A model generated the notes under the pieces. It worked only from the letters and a program-made list of their open reading frames with translations, did not search any database and had not been told where the DNA came from. Made by a program: the position numbers and the translations under genes. A stretch of 64,000 nucleotides of DNA from Burkholderia sp. IMCC1007 (GTDB taxonomy: Bacteria; Pseudomonadota; Gammaproteobacteria; Burkholderiales; Burkholderiaceae): positions 62,001 through 126,000 of the forward strand of contig NZ_JAPVQY010000004.1 in the NCBI RefSeq assembly GCF_027257875.1, given 5' to 3'. This document shows, in pieces, positions 16,925 to 25,154 of the stretch (within the stretch, counting starts at the first letter, position 1; the number at the start of each line of letters is the position of its first letter).

Positions 16925-17716
16925 ATGAGCGAAGCACGCGGCATAGACACCGACTCGGTCACCCTCGAAGTCACGGACGGCGTGGCCCTCGTCACGCTGA
17001 ATCGCCCCGAGGTCAAGAACGCGCTGTCGCGCGCCATGCGCCGCCGCCTCATTGCCGTATTTGACGAAATCAGCGCTCGCGACGACATTCGCTGCGCGGT
17101 GCTCACCGGTGCCGGCAACACCTTTTGTTCGGGTGCGGACCTCCGTGACCGCCCCGATCCCGATGTCCCGGGCGACTTCCTCGACCACAACCGCTGGACC
17201 CGCGAAACCGGCAACGCGGTCAAGGAGTGCGCGAAGCCCGTGATCGCGGCGGTCAACGGCGCGGCCTTGGGCGCCGGACTGGGCTTGATGGCTGCGTGCG
17301 ACATCATGTACGCGAGCGAAAATGCCGTATTCGCGATGCCGGAAATCAACGTCGGTCTGGCCGGTGGTGCGTCGATGCTGCGCACGCTGTTCGGTCGTTC
17401 GACCGTGCGTCGCATGTTCTTTACCGGCGACAAGCTGACGGCTCAGGATCTCCTCCGTCGTAACGTACTGGAAGACGTGCTGCCAGCCGACGCGCTTATG
17501 CCTCACGTCATGGAACTTGCCCGTCGCATCGCCAGCAAGTCACCCATCGCGCTCATTCAGGCGAAAAAGGCCGCGAATTTCACCGATCAAATGCCCCAGC
17601 GCGAAGCTTACCGTCACGAACAGGACATCACGATGATGCTGTCCAGGACGGAAGACGCCAAGGAAGCGCGTATGGCATTTCTGGAAAAGCGTGAACCGGC
17701 ATTTAAGGGCCGCTAG
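16925..17716 (+). CDS. Enoyl-CoA hydratase/isomerase family protein
   Basis: A 263-residue crotonase-fold protein, paralogous to the one at 6663. The oxyanion-hole halves are FCSGADLRDR (about 67-76) and NGAALGAGLG (about 112-121), and MPEINVGLAGGASML follows as in the first copy. The C-terminal half shares SKSPIAL, the Q-A-K-K-A-A helix, REAYRHEQ, SRTEDAKEA and AFLEKREP with the first copy almost in register. The start at 16925 (MSEARG) follows AGGAG with about 9 bp spacing; a longer frame beginning at 16847 covers the promoter region. Having two such hydratases implies two different hydration, isomerisation or ring-opening steps. Confidence 0.91.
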   Translation: MSEARGIDTDSVTLEVTDGVALVTLNRPEVKNALSRAMRRRLIAVFDEISARDDIRCAVLTGAGNTFCSGADLRDRPDPDVPGDFLDHNRWTRETGNAVKECAKPVIAAVNGAALGAGLGLMAACDIMYASENAVFAMPEINVGLAGGASMLRTLFGRSTVRRMFFTGDKLTAQDLLRRNVLEDVLPADALMPHVMELARRIASKSPIALIQAKKAANFTDQMPQREAYRHEQDITMMLSRTEDAKEARMAFLEKREPAFKGR

Positions 17717-17855
17717 GAAATTTTCAAAAATACCGCTTCCAGGCGCTTGCGTTTCCAGTAAGTCGGCTATGGCCTCGGCAAGGTCCACGGGGCCGTCGAG
17801 CATGCTCGACCGCCGTCATGAAGCTGTTCTCAACACGTTATCGACGGAGATTGAA

Positions 17856-18608
17856 ATGCAACAGGATTTGTCCGGACGCTATGCCCTCGTGACCGGCGCC
17901 GGCGCGGGTATCGGCAAGGCGACGGCGCTTCGGCTCGCGGCCCGTGGTGCAGTCGTCGGTGTCAACGATCTGAAGGGGGAACTCGTCAACGATACGGTTG
18001 CCGCCGTGCTCGATGCCGGTGGCCGGGCGTTTCCGGTCGTGAAGAACGTGAGCACCCGCGAGGGCATGGCCGACGCAGTGAACGAAGTCCACGCCCACGG
18101 CGGTCGATTCGACATTCTGGTCAACAACGCGGCATGGGTGCGCTACCAGTCGGTTGCGGATATCGCACCCGAAACCATGGATCGAATGCTCGATATCGGG
18201 TTCAAGGCCGTCGTCTGGGGTATCCAGTCCGCTGCGGCGGTGATGAGCGAAGGCGGCACCATCATCAATGTGGCATCGACGGCAGCGCTGCGTTCGGCCA
18301 CCCGCTCGATCGTATATTCCGGCATCAAATCAGGCATCCTCGGCATCACGCGTGCTGCAGCGGCAGAACTCGGGGCCCGCAAGATCCGCGTCAACGCGGT
18401 TTGCCCGTCCGCCGTGCCGACCGAAGGCACCCTGCGCAACCGCAACGAAGAGCGTGACGCCCGGCGCGTGGCCACGACGCCGCTGGGCCGTCTGGGAGGC
18501 GTCGATGACATCGCCAAGGCGATCGTTTATCTGGCATCGGACGATGCGGACTTCATCACCGCGCAATGGCTGGCCGTCGACGGCGGGATTACTTTCACGA
18601 ATATTTGA
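17856..18608 (+). CDS. SDR family oxidoreductase (paralogue of 13449)
   Basis: A 250-residue short-chain dehydrogenase starting MQQDLSGRYALVTGAGAGIG at ATG 17856, with GGAGA 6 bp upstream; longer frames overlap the hydratase. Cofactor loop TGAGAGIG, then GVNDLKG (Asp, NAD preference), NNAAWVRY in place of NNAG, serine in VASTAAL and catalytic VYSGIKSGIL. The NAxWVRY and VVWGIQ features are shared with the SDR at 13449, showing a duplication within the cluster. It is the last intact gene of the catabolic region; after it come repeats and a decayed CoA-transferase gene, so the cluster may once have been longer. Confidence 0.9.
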   Translation: MQQDLSGRYALVTGAGAGIGKATALRLAARGAVVGVNDLKGELVNDTVAAVLDAGGRAFPVVKNVSTREGMADAVNEVHAHGGRFDILVNNAAWVRYQSVADIAPETMDRMLDIGFKAVVWGIQSAAAVMSEGGTIINVASTAALRSATRSIVYSGIKSGILGITRAAAAELGARKIRVNAVCPSAVPTEGTLRNRNEERDARRVATTPLGRLGGVDDIAKAIVYLASDDADFITAQWLAVDGGITFTNI

Positions 18609-18863
18609 ACTTTCCGCTCTCGCGTCCCCGAGCCGTCGCTCCCCTCCCTGCGAAGTACGCCGGGACAGCCTGACAAGCATTCCCAAAAGTCGGACACCAC
18701 CCCGATCTTTGGGCTGAAGCTGTCGTTGTCAATCGGTAGCTTGACATCGCCGAACGCATGACGACACCCGCAAAGCTGATCTACCCTGTCTCGATTTTGC
18801 GCACAGTAGGAATTTTTTAATTTCCTGTATGTACGGAGGTTGCTGTTGAAGTTCGTAGATACT

Positions 18864-18913
18864 GCTAATGGTGTCCGTTCGTGCGCTAATCGTGTCCGGC
18901 TATTCCGCTAATG
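18864..18913. repeat. Iterated GCTAAT-GTGTCCG repeats, mobile-element end
   Basis: Three head-to-tail units begin at 18864 (GCTAATGGTGTCCG), 18885 (GCTAATCGTGTCCG) and 18907 (GCTAATG, truncated), spaced 21-22 bp, two helical turns. Regular spacing like this is seen at ends of transposable elements that carry several transposase-binding sites. Just upstream, 18609-18860 holds no recognisable gene; it includes an AT-rich near-palindrome (AGGAATTTTTTAATTTCCT at about 18809). The element itself is not present here. Confidence 0.55.
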
Positions 18914-19004
18914 CGGTGCGGCGAAGGTCAAACTGCGGAACCTGAGCAGCGGCAGGTCGTTGACGAAGTTTTTCCACGAGGCACGTTGAATTCCATACGA
19001 TGGT

Positions 19005-19415
19005 GTTGAAGCGCGGCATAGGCGTGCGTGCCCGTGCCTCGACTTGAACCGTTGAAAGACCGAAGCGCACCGGGAAATTCATTTGCCGGATCACGCCGAA
19101 CTCGGGATCCTCGTGATCGACATAGACATCGCTGCTCCGAACTTGCGGGTCTTCGAAGAACTCCTCCAGCGTGTAGATCGAGCCGATCGCCACGCCTTCG
19201 GATTCGGCGCGCGCCAATACTTCCGCGCGCGTCATCGTGGTCGCCTTGGCGCCGAGCGCTCGCCACATCTCGCCGTTCCGTTCGATTCGTTTCGCCGCCG
19301 ACTTCCAGGTGTCGTCATCCAGCAGATCTTCCCGATTGAACAGCCGACACGCAGCTGCAAACTGATCGTCCGTCTGAACGTGACCAATGACCCATCCGTC
19401 GCACGTGCGAAGCGG
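19005..19415 (-). pseudogene. Decayed CaiB/BaiF (class III) CoA-transferase, C-terminal fragment
   Basis: Reading the minus strand, about 135 residues from PLRTCDGW to RTPMPRFNT match the C-terminal half of formyl-CoA-transferase/CaiB-like enzymes: the DGWVIGHVQTDDQF strand, a TRAEVLARAESEGVAIGSI segment, then FFEDPQVRSSDVYVDHEDPEFG and FPVRFG. The N-terminal half with the catalytic Asp is absent, and upstream sequence in this frame has no family resemblance. Beyond 19005 the frame runs into the iterated repeats and ends at 18900, so the 3' end was also replaced. These enzymes move CoA between acids, which would have suited the adjacent pathway. It points to erosion of the cluster's downstream end by insertion and deletion. 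Confidence 0.65.
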
Positions 19416-19976
19416 GTGATGATGGCACAACCGTACTCTGCGTACCGAATCAGGCGGCTGCGAGCGAGGCCGACAGGCGTGACCGCCGAAGCGCACTTCC
19501 GCTATTCGTGGTTCGTTGATTGAACGGCGAATGGCCTTTCCCGGCGGGCCGGAGCCGACGTCTGAACGTCTCAGCGACACGACGTGTGAACCACACTTCC
19601 TGGCCGAATGCGGCCGGCCAGAAGCTCTGTGACGCGCGACCAGGCCATCGTGCCGTCGTGATAAGCTTCCCTATCTCGTTATCATTCCGTTCGGCGATGT
19701 CTGCAAACAGCCACGCGCGACACCGGGTGGCCGTTCCGGAGCCGCAAGAAAGGCTCTTTGCACCCGATAGCGGTCCGTCACACCCGGCTGGTAGCGGCGA
19801 CCAACTCCCGGTCACATACACCGCCGGCAGGCCGCTCAGGCGTCAGCTCTGCTTCGCAACCGGCCATCTGAATGTTGCAAGGCGAGCGCTCGTTCAGCGG
19901 CCAGAACGGACATCCATCTGAGCGGCCAACGACGCCCAGCGCTACCAAGCGGAGGCGTCTCCCCTGTTAATCCCTG
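19416..19976. other. Gene-poor stretch between the CoA-transferase remnant and the methyltransferase
   Basis: Frames of 123-226 codons exist on both strands but show no domain, no convincing ribosome site and no consistent codon pattern. The minus-strand frame of 19450-19821 and the plus-strand frame of 19520-19921 exclude each other. The composition and short inverted motifs (such as CGGCCGGCC runs) suggest a dispersed non-coding or degraded segment. I see nothing that can be called a gene here. Confidence 0.5.
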
Positions 19977-20840
19977 TCAGCTTGCCGGATTTCGTGCCAT
20001 GACGACCCACGCCGCGCCGTTGATCAACACCGCCCCCTCGCCGGGGAGGCGCGCGAAGGCGGCACGAACTGCGGCGGAGGCACGGGCGCGGATGTCGTCG
20101 GACTGACCAGCGAGCGCACGCGACAGCGGGCCGACCTCAAGCGTCATCCTCACTGCGTCGTCGATCGCGGCATCCCGCGTTTCGCCCTCGCCGAATGGGA
20201 CGGCCGCGTCGAAGGGCGAGATAACGATTTCGGTGAAACCGGCCGCCGTCAGGATGCGCGCCACGTGCTCCCGGTCGCCGAACGAAAACGGGCCGGGCGC
20301 TTCGGGATCCGGCAGCGCGCTCGGCGGGACGATGTCCTTGAGCGCGCCCACCGGCAGTCGTATCCAATCGTTCTCGGCCGCACCGCGCCAGCAGACGAAA
20401 GCGACCCGGCCGCCCGGCCGGAGCGCGCGTCGCATATGGGCGAACGCCGCGGTCGGATCGGGGAAAAACATCACGCCGAAACGCGAGAACAGAATGTCGA
20501 ACGCGCCTTCGGGCAGCTCTGCGCTGCTGGCGTCGGCCACCTGAAACAGGGCCGGCGTATCGTGGCGCGCAAGCGCGCGCGCCCGATCGATCAACGGTTC
20601 GGATATGTCCACGCCCAGCACTTGACCCCTCGCGCCGACGCGAGCGGCAAGAGCCAGACTCGACGCACCCGCGCCGCAGCCGATATCCAGCACGCGCTCA
20701 CCCGTCGCGGGCGCGGCGGCTTCGATCGCGGCCTGGCCGAACACCGCCACCAGAGCGTCGAGCCGGGCCTGGTTGGCGACCCAGCGCTCCCCGCTCTGAC
20801 CATTCCAGTCACCCACCTGATCAGCACTTTGCTTTGCCAT
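19977..20840 (-). CDS. Class I SAM-dependent methyltransferase
   Basis: A 287-residue cytoplasmic methyltransferase of the UbiE/Methyltransf_11 type. Motif I VLDIGCGAGASSL (about residues 50-62) binds S-adenosylmethionine, GVDISEPLI (about 80) gives the acidic ribose-binding region, and FDILFSRFGVMFFPDP (about 118) and LRPGGRVAFVCW (about 142) are motifs II and III. The acceptor substrate cannot be inferred; this branch often methylates small molecules such as quinone precursors, arsenicals or natural products. It lies 94 bp downstream of the flavoprotein gene on the same strand and could be co-transcribed with it under the TetR regulator. Confidence 0.88.
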   Translation of the reverse strand: MAKQSADQVGDWNGQSGERWVANQARLDALVAVFGQAAIEAAAPATGERVLDIGCGAGASSLALAARVGARGQVLGVDISEPLIDRARALARHDTPALFQVADASSAELPEGAFDILFSRFGVMFFPDPTAAFAHMRRALRPGGRVAFVCWRGAAENDWIRLPVGALKDIVPPSALPDPEAPGPFSFGDREHVARILTAAGFTEIVISPFDAAVPFGEGETRDAAIDDAVRMTLEVGPLSRALAGQSDDIRARASAAVRAAFARLPGEGAVLINGAAWVVMARNPAS

Positions 20841-20934
20841 GTCATCGCCTTGACTCGACGATCCGCCTTTCGCCGCGTCGATCTACGCCAACTTTTCGAA
20901 GGCGACGACGCGACAAGAGCAGGGATCTGTTCTC

Positions 20935-21828
20935 TCAAACCACCATCGACTGCTGGGCGAAGATACCCGCCATCGCGCCCTGCGATGATGCCTGGGTGAC
21001 CGAGGGCAAGAAGGGCGTGGCGAGGTCGCCAGCGGCGTAGATGCCGGGCATGCTGGTTTGGCGGCGCTCGTCGACCTTGAGGACGATGCCGGTGGGCGTA
21101 TCGACCGTGGCGAGGCCCAGCGATTCGTGCAGGCTTGCGGACGGCCTGTTGCGCGGCTGGGCGAACAGGACGTCGACCGCGACATTGCGGCCGGTATCGA
21201 GATTGACGGTGGCGATATGCCCGTTTTGATGGGCGATCTCGACGATCCGGCCGTCGACGACAGGTATGTTGCGACGCGCCAGATCGACCTGGATATCGGG
21301 CGCAATGTCATGACCATCGGCGAAGACGGTCAACTTGTCAGTCCAATCGCGGAACAGCCTGGCAGACTGGTACGACTGCGGGCTGGACCAGACAAGGCCC
21401 CAATGCTGCCCGGCGACTTCAAAGCCGTCGCAATAGGGGCAGGGCACGATGGACATGCCCCAGCTTTCGGCAAAGCCCGGAACATCCGGCATCTGGTCGG
21501 CGACACCATAGCTCAGGATCACGCGGCGCGCCCGCAGGCTTTCGTGATCATCAGTGACGACGCAGAAATCGTCGATGGCGCCCGACACGCTCTCGGCCCG
21601 GGCATCGACGAGGCTGATCGATGGATAGCGCGCCAGTTGCTGCCGCGCCTCGACCAGGATGTCCAGCGGCGGCTTGTGATCGTGGCCGAGCAGGCCATGC
21701 GAGTGGCCGGCAAAGCGGTTGCGCGGCCGGCCGGTATCGAGAACGGTGACCTTGCGGCGGGCACGGCCAAGCTGCAGGGCGGCGGCGAGGCCGGCAAAGC
21801 TGCCGCCGATGATGATGACGTCATTCAT
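20935..21828 (-). CDS. Thioredoxin-reductase-like FAD oxidoreductase
   Basis: A 297-residue two-domain flavoprotein. FAD-binding GGSFAGLAAALQLGRA follows MNDVIII at the N-terminus, and the C-terminal FAD motif is GIYAAGDLATP near residue 265. The redox-active cysteine pair is CPYCDG near residue 130, as in thioredoxin reductase and small-molecule dithiol oxidases (GliT, DepH, HlmI). At the place where NADPH-dependent members have GxGxxA it reads GLVWSSPQSYQS, with no canonical nucleotide loop, so it may reoxidise with O2 or use another donor. The start at 21828 is chosen because longer frames add residues without family resemblance. It is divergent from tetR with an operator between. Confidence 0.88.
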   Translation of the reverse strand: MNDVIIIGGSFAGLAAALQLGRARRKVTVLDTGRPRNRFAGHSHGLLGHDHKPPLDILVEARQQLARYPSISLVDARAESVSGAIDDFCVVTDDHESLRARRVILSYGVADQMPDVPGFAESWGMSIVPCPYCDGFEVAGQHWGLVWSSPQSYQSARLFRDWTDKLTVFADGHDIAPDIQVDLARRNIPVVDGRIVEIAHQNGHIATVNLDTGRNVAVDVLFAQPRNRPSASLHESLGLATVDTPTGIVLKVDERRQTSMPGIYAAGDLATPFLPSVTQASSQGAMAGIFAQQSMVV

Positions 21829-22040
21829 GGTGATGGGCTCCGCGTTGTGAATGGAGGGGTGGGCCGGGCGTGGTGTGCAATATCGTCCGGCGATGCGCAC
21901 TTGAGACGGTCAGCGGGCAGGGCTTCGGCATGGGTGAGAAAGTTGCCGATGTTGGATTGACCGGCCCGACGATGCCGCGCGATATCGCCGGCGGCCTTGA
22001 GGCACCTCATCGGGACGACCGGTTGAAACCTGCCCCTGGC

Positions 22041-22078
22041 TTGCACATTGCGATACTATTTGGTATCGTAATGTGCAA
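22041..22078. promoter_or_regulatory. Large palindromic operator between flavoprotein and TetR genes
   Basis: TTGCACATTGCGATAC (22041-22056) and GTATCGTAATGTGCAA (22063-22078) are inverted repeats, matching at 15 of 16 positions around a 6-bp centre. It lies in the 280-bp divergent gap, 31 bp before the tetR GTG start. Its size and position suit a TetR-family repressor controlling its own gene and the flavoprotein/methyltransferase unit. Confidence 0.8.
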
Positions 22079-22108
22079 ATTTGAATACTGTCAAGTACTG
22101 GAATTGTC

Positions 22109-22741
22109 GTGACCGAAAACAACCAGGGCCGGCGCGGCCGGCCCGCCAACGAGGCGCTTCGCCAAACGATCGTCGACGCTGCCTGCGAACTCTTTGTGGA
22201 ATTGGGTTTTCAAGCGACGACCATGGACAAGGTCGCCCAGCGCGCGAAGATATCGAAGCTCAGCATCTATCGGCACTTCGAGAGCAAGGAGGCGCTGTTC
22301 AGCGCGGCCATGGTGGCCCGCTGCAAACAATTTGCGCCGCAGGCCCTTTCTGATGGCGTCGACGGTTCGGCCGAAGCTCAGCTCATGGCGGTGGGCTCAT
22401 CGCTGCTTCGCACGCTGTTGAGTCCGGACGTCCGCAGTGTCGAAGCCATGGTTTTGGCCGACAAGACCAATCAAAAGGCGTTGAGCAAGCTCCATTACGA
22501 AGCCGGGCCCGCCCATGTCATCGCCCAAATCGAGGCCGTGTTGCGTCAGTTGCACGCGAAAGCGATTCTGAACGTACCCGATGCTCACCGGTCCGCCCGC
22601 TTGTTTGGCGCGCTTTTCAAAGGCTCCGATCTGCTGCTTATCGCCCGCTTCGACGAGGCGAGAGCTGAGGACGACAACGAAATCGAATCCTATTGCCGGT
22701 CGGCCGTCGCCATGTTCATCGCCGCGCATGGTGGCATCTAA
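22109..22741 (+). CDS. TetR/AcrR family transcriptional regulator
   Basis: A 210-residue TetR-type repressor starting at GTG 22109. The N-terminal helix-turn-helix is clear: IVDAACELFVELGFQATTMDKVAQ, abbreviated here to its key segments GFQATTMDKVA and KISKLSIYRHFESKEALF (residues about 33-64). An effector-binding helical domain follows, with the TetR C-terminal type-13-like pattern. The RGRPAN basic arm at the N-terminus fits contacts with the minor groove. It is divergently placed to the thioredoxin-reductase-like gene, and the 38-bp palindrome directly upstream is its probable target. Inducer unknown; disulfide or electrophilic compounds are plausible given the neighbour. Confidence 0.92.
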   Translation: MTENNQGRRGRPANEALRQTIVDAACELFVELGFQATTMDKVAQRAKISKLSIYRHFESKEALFSAAMVARCKQFAPQALSDGVDGSAEAQLMAVGSSLLRTLLSPDVRSVEAMVLADKTNQKALSKLHYEAGPAHVIAQIEAVLRQLHAKAILNVPDAHRSARLFGALFKGSDLLLIARFDEARAEDDNEIESYCRSAVAMFIAAHGGI

Positions 22742-23043
22742 AGATGCGCTATCGCGGCTTGATGAAGAACCCGCAGAGTTGCACACGCTGTTCGCTCTAA
22801 GCAGTCTGTGGATCACGCGCGAACGACTGATGCGCAAGGCCGCTGCATGAGTGCAAAAGCCGCCGTGCGGGCAGCCAAGCCGCCTCACCAACTCACGGGT
22901 TTGAGCGTCCGCAGCGGCCGTTGACTTGTCCCCCAGGCGACGGCACGGAATGACCGTTCCACTCCGATACTTACCCTTAGAACAGAGACTGCTCGACTGG
23001 CTGCAACGGGTCGGCACGCGACGTCCACGGAAATCCACGAAGA
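22742..23043. other. Scar region with possible transposase tail
   Basis: Within 22742-22850 the plus-strand reading LHTLFALSSLWITRERLM resembles the C-terminal tail of IS5-type transposases (pattern hxTLFALxNLWhxRxxL), with no upstream body. The remainder to the terminator has no supported gene. Base composition changes here: sequence before it is less GC-rich than the coding DNA after it. I read this as the edge of the accessory segment 1-22.9 kb. Confidence 0.4.
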
Positions 23044-23092
23044 ACAAAAAAAGCGGCGTGTCCGATATCGATCGAACACACCGCCTTTTTTT
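23044..23092. terminator. Bidirectional Rho-independent terminator
   Basis: A-rich run, then GCGGCGTGTCCGAT (23053-23066) pairing with ATCGAACACACCGC (23071-23084) at 12 of 14 positions (the two mismatches allow G-U), then a run of seven T. It can act for the minus-strand LysR gene at 23128 and for plus-strand transcription from the tetR side. Confidence 0.85.
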
Positions 23093-23127
23093 CACGACAC
23101 GCGTCGCGATGCGATGCACCGGCCGCG

Positions 23128-24030
23128 TCAATCGATGTCGCCGCCATCCTTCAGTTGCGCGCTCACGTAATCGAGAAAGCTCACGATGCGCGACGACAGC
23201 GTCGCGTTGCGATAGTAGACCGCGTGAATCGGCTGGCGGAATTCGGTGGTGTCGTCGACGAGCACCTCGACGAGGCTCCCGTCGCGGCGATGCGCGCCCG
23301 TCATGTAATCGGCCAGACACACGATGCCGGCGCCGTTCAGCGCGAGCGTCAGCAGCGTTTCGCCGCTCGATGCCTGCAGTGCGGGATGAATCCGGTACAC
23401 GTCGCCGTCCGCGGTGCGCAGCGGCCAGTGGTTCAGCGTTTCGGGCTGCACGAAGCCGAGCAGCGTGTGGTCCGCGAGATCGGCGACGCGCGTCGGCACG
23501 CCGGCCTTCTCCAGATACGCGGGGCTGGCGAGGATGCGCAGCCGGCTGCTGCCGAGCTTGCGCGCGTGCAGCGTCGAGTCGCGCAGTTCACCGATCCGGA
23601 TCGCGACATCGGTGCGTTGTTCGAGCAGGTCGATGATCTCGTCGCTCGTATGCAGTTCGACCGCGATCGCCGGGTACGCGTCGCGAAAGCCCGGCATCAT
23701 CGGCGCAATCACGTGCTGCATGAACGGCATCGCCGCATTGATCCGCAGCCGCCCGGCCGGCTTCTCGCGCTGGCTGACGAGCTGCTCTTCCGCGAATTCG
23801 ACCGACGCGATGATCTCGCGCGCGTATTCGACGAACAGCTTGCCCTCCTCCGTCACTTCGAGCCGGCGCGTCGTGCGGCGGATCAGCGTCGTGTCGAGTT
23901 TTTCCTCGAGACGCCGCAGGATCCGGCTCATTACCGACGTCGGCTGGTGCAGTTTGTCCGCGGCGCCCGTCAACGAACCGGTATCGGCGATCGTCACGAA
24001 CGCGAGCATCTCGTCGAGGGTGGTCTTCAT
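23128..24030 (-). CDS. LysR family transcriptional regulator
   Basis: A 300-residue LysR protein. It begins MKTTLDEMLAFVTIADTGSL; the recognition helix is in the TSVMSRILRRLEEKL region (about residues 31-45), followed by RRTTRRLEVTEEGKLF, then the effector domain with the ILASPAYLEKAGVP signature near 195. This CrgA-like subgroup in proteobacteria often regulates a neighbouring oxidoreductase. It is followed on the same strand by a terminator and preceded by the NAD-dependent epimerase-like gene, which lies upstream and is also on the minus strand. A near-palindrome, TTGATTCTGATTCAA, is 86 bp upstream of its start. Confidence 0.92.
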   Translation of the reverse strand: MKTTLDEMLAFVTIADTGSLTGAADKLHQPTSVMSRILRRLEEKLDTTLIRRTTRRLEVTEEGKLFVEYAREIIASVEFAEEQLVSQREKPAGRLRINAAMPFMQHVIAPMMPGFRDAYPAIAVELHTSDEIIDLLEQRTDVAIRIGELRDSTLHARKLGSSRLRILASPAYLEKAGVPTRVADLADHTLLGFVQPETLNHWPLRTADGDVYRIHPALQASSGETLLTLALNGAGIVCLADYMTGAHRRDGSLVEVLVDDTTEFRQPIHAVYYRNATLSSRIVSFLDYVSAQLKDGGDID

Positions 24031-24115
24031 GGTCGGAAATCGTCGGCGGTGGCAGGAACCGTCACGATAGTGGCGCCGCGCGCGTTTGATAAGCGGGGGC
24101 CGGCGCGAATCATAG

Positions 24116-24130
24116 TTGATTCTGATTCAA
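24116..24130. promoter_or_regulatory. Near-palindrome upstream of the LysR gene
   Basis: TTGATTC-T-GATTCAA pairs at 6 of 7 arm positions. It sits in the short gap between the LysR gene (start 24030) and the epimerase-like gene (ending at 24243), an AT-rich island in GC-rich DNA. A likely regulator-binding or promoter element for the LysR gene. Confidence 0.45.
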
Positions 24131-24242
24131 CAATGCCGCGCCAATATTGTCCGACCAGTGCGATCGGTGTTGACGCGGCAACGGTTCGACGAACGCGCCC
24201 GGGCGGGCGCGTGTCTCGGCTCGAAGGAACAGCGTGGCGGCG

Positions 24243-25154
24243 TCAGGCCGCGACCGGCATCGCGTGGCGGATCCAGTCCAGCATCGCGCCATGCTGCGGC
24301 GCCCAGCCGAGCTCCCGCCGCGCGCGCACGGCCTTCACGCGGCTGTTCGATGCGAGCGAGAAATGCGCGCGCGAATGGCCGAGCGCCTGTTCGGCGTCGA
24401 CGATGTCCCATTCGACGACCGACGGCAACCCGAGCCGGGCAGCCAGCGCCGCGCCGATCTCCGCGAACGACGCTTCGCCGTTTTCCGCGAAATACAGCGC
24501 GCCCGGCGCCGCCGACCGGAGCGCGCGCAGGTACAGGTCGGCCACGTCCTCGACGTGCACGTTCGACCAGCGGTTCAAGCCCTTGCCGATCACGCGCACG
24601 GCACCGGCATCGCGCGCGATCGCCGCGAGCAGCGGCAGCTGCGCGCTGTCGCGTCGGATGCCGAGCCCGTCGCCGTAGATCATGCTGTTGCAGATGACCG
24701 CCGAGCGCACGCCCAGCGTCGCGGCCGACATCACGAGCTCGTCGATCGCGCGGCGCCCCGGCTTGGCCGGCGCGACGACCGGCGTCGCTTCGTCGAATAC
24801 CGGCGCGTCGCCGTGCGCGCCCTGCGCGTCGTCCGCGATCACGCTGGTGCCGCTCGTATGCACGAACGTCTTGCCCGAGCCGCTCAACGCCGCGATGATC
24901 GTCTCGACCGATGCGCGATGATCGCTGCTCGCCGCGTTCACGACGCCATCCGCGTCGCTTGCGAATGCATGCAGCAGCGCCGTGTCGTCGAGCGTGCCGA
25001 TGACCGGCCTGATGCCGGCCGCCGCGAGTTTCGCGGCCTTGTCGCCGTCGCGCGCGAGGCCGGTAACGACGTAGCCTTCCGATACCAGCCGGGCCGCCAC
25101 CGAGCCGCCGATGTAGCCGGCCGCGCCGGTCACGAATACCTTGATGCCCTTCAT
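24243..25154 (-). CDS. NAD(P)-dependent epimerase/dehydratase-type (extended/atypical SDR)
   Basis: A 303-residue Rossmann protein of the extended SDR group. MKGIKVFVTGAAGYIGG (residues 1-17) is the nucleotide loop; GLARDGDKAAKL follows strand 2, with Arg-Asp favouring NADPH. VHTSGTSV (near 118) supplies the active-site serine/threonine. The usual YxxxK is not seen at the expected place, which reads GRRAIDELV, so catalysis may be altered, as in atypical SDRs. RVIGKGLNRWSNVHVEDVADLY near 195-216 is a conserved substrate-domain stretch of such oxidoreductases. Substrate unknown. It lies 261 bp downstream of the ABC ATPase gene and may not belong to that operon. Confidence 0.85.
   Translation of the reverse strand: MKGIKVFVTGAAGYIGGSVAARLVSEGYVVTGLARDGDKAAKLAAAGIRPVIGTLDDTALLHAFASDADGVVNAASSDHRASVETIIAALSGSGKTFVHTSGTSVIADDAQGAHGDAPVFDEATPVVAPAKPGRRAIDELVMSAATLGVRSAVICNSMIYGDGLGIRRDSAQLPLLAAIARDAGAVRVIGKGLNRWSNVHVEDVADLYLRALRSAAPGALYFAENGEASFAEIGAALAARLGLPSVVEWDIVDAEQALGHSRAHFSLASNSRVKAVRARRELGWAPQHGAMLDWIRHAMPVAA

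Noticed and set aside
19450..19921. Overlapping 123- and 133-codon frames on both strands
   Set aside because: They exclude each other, have no ribosome site or family, and fall in a scarred region.
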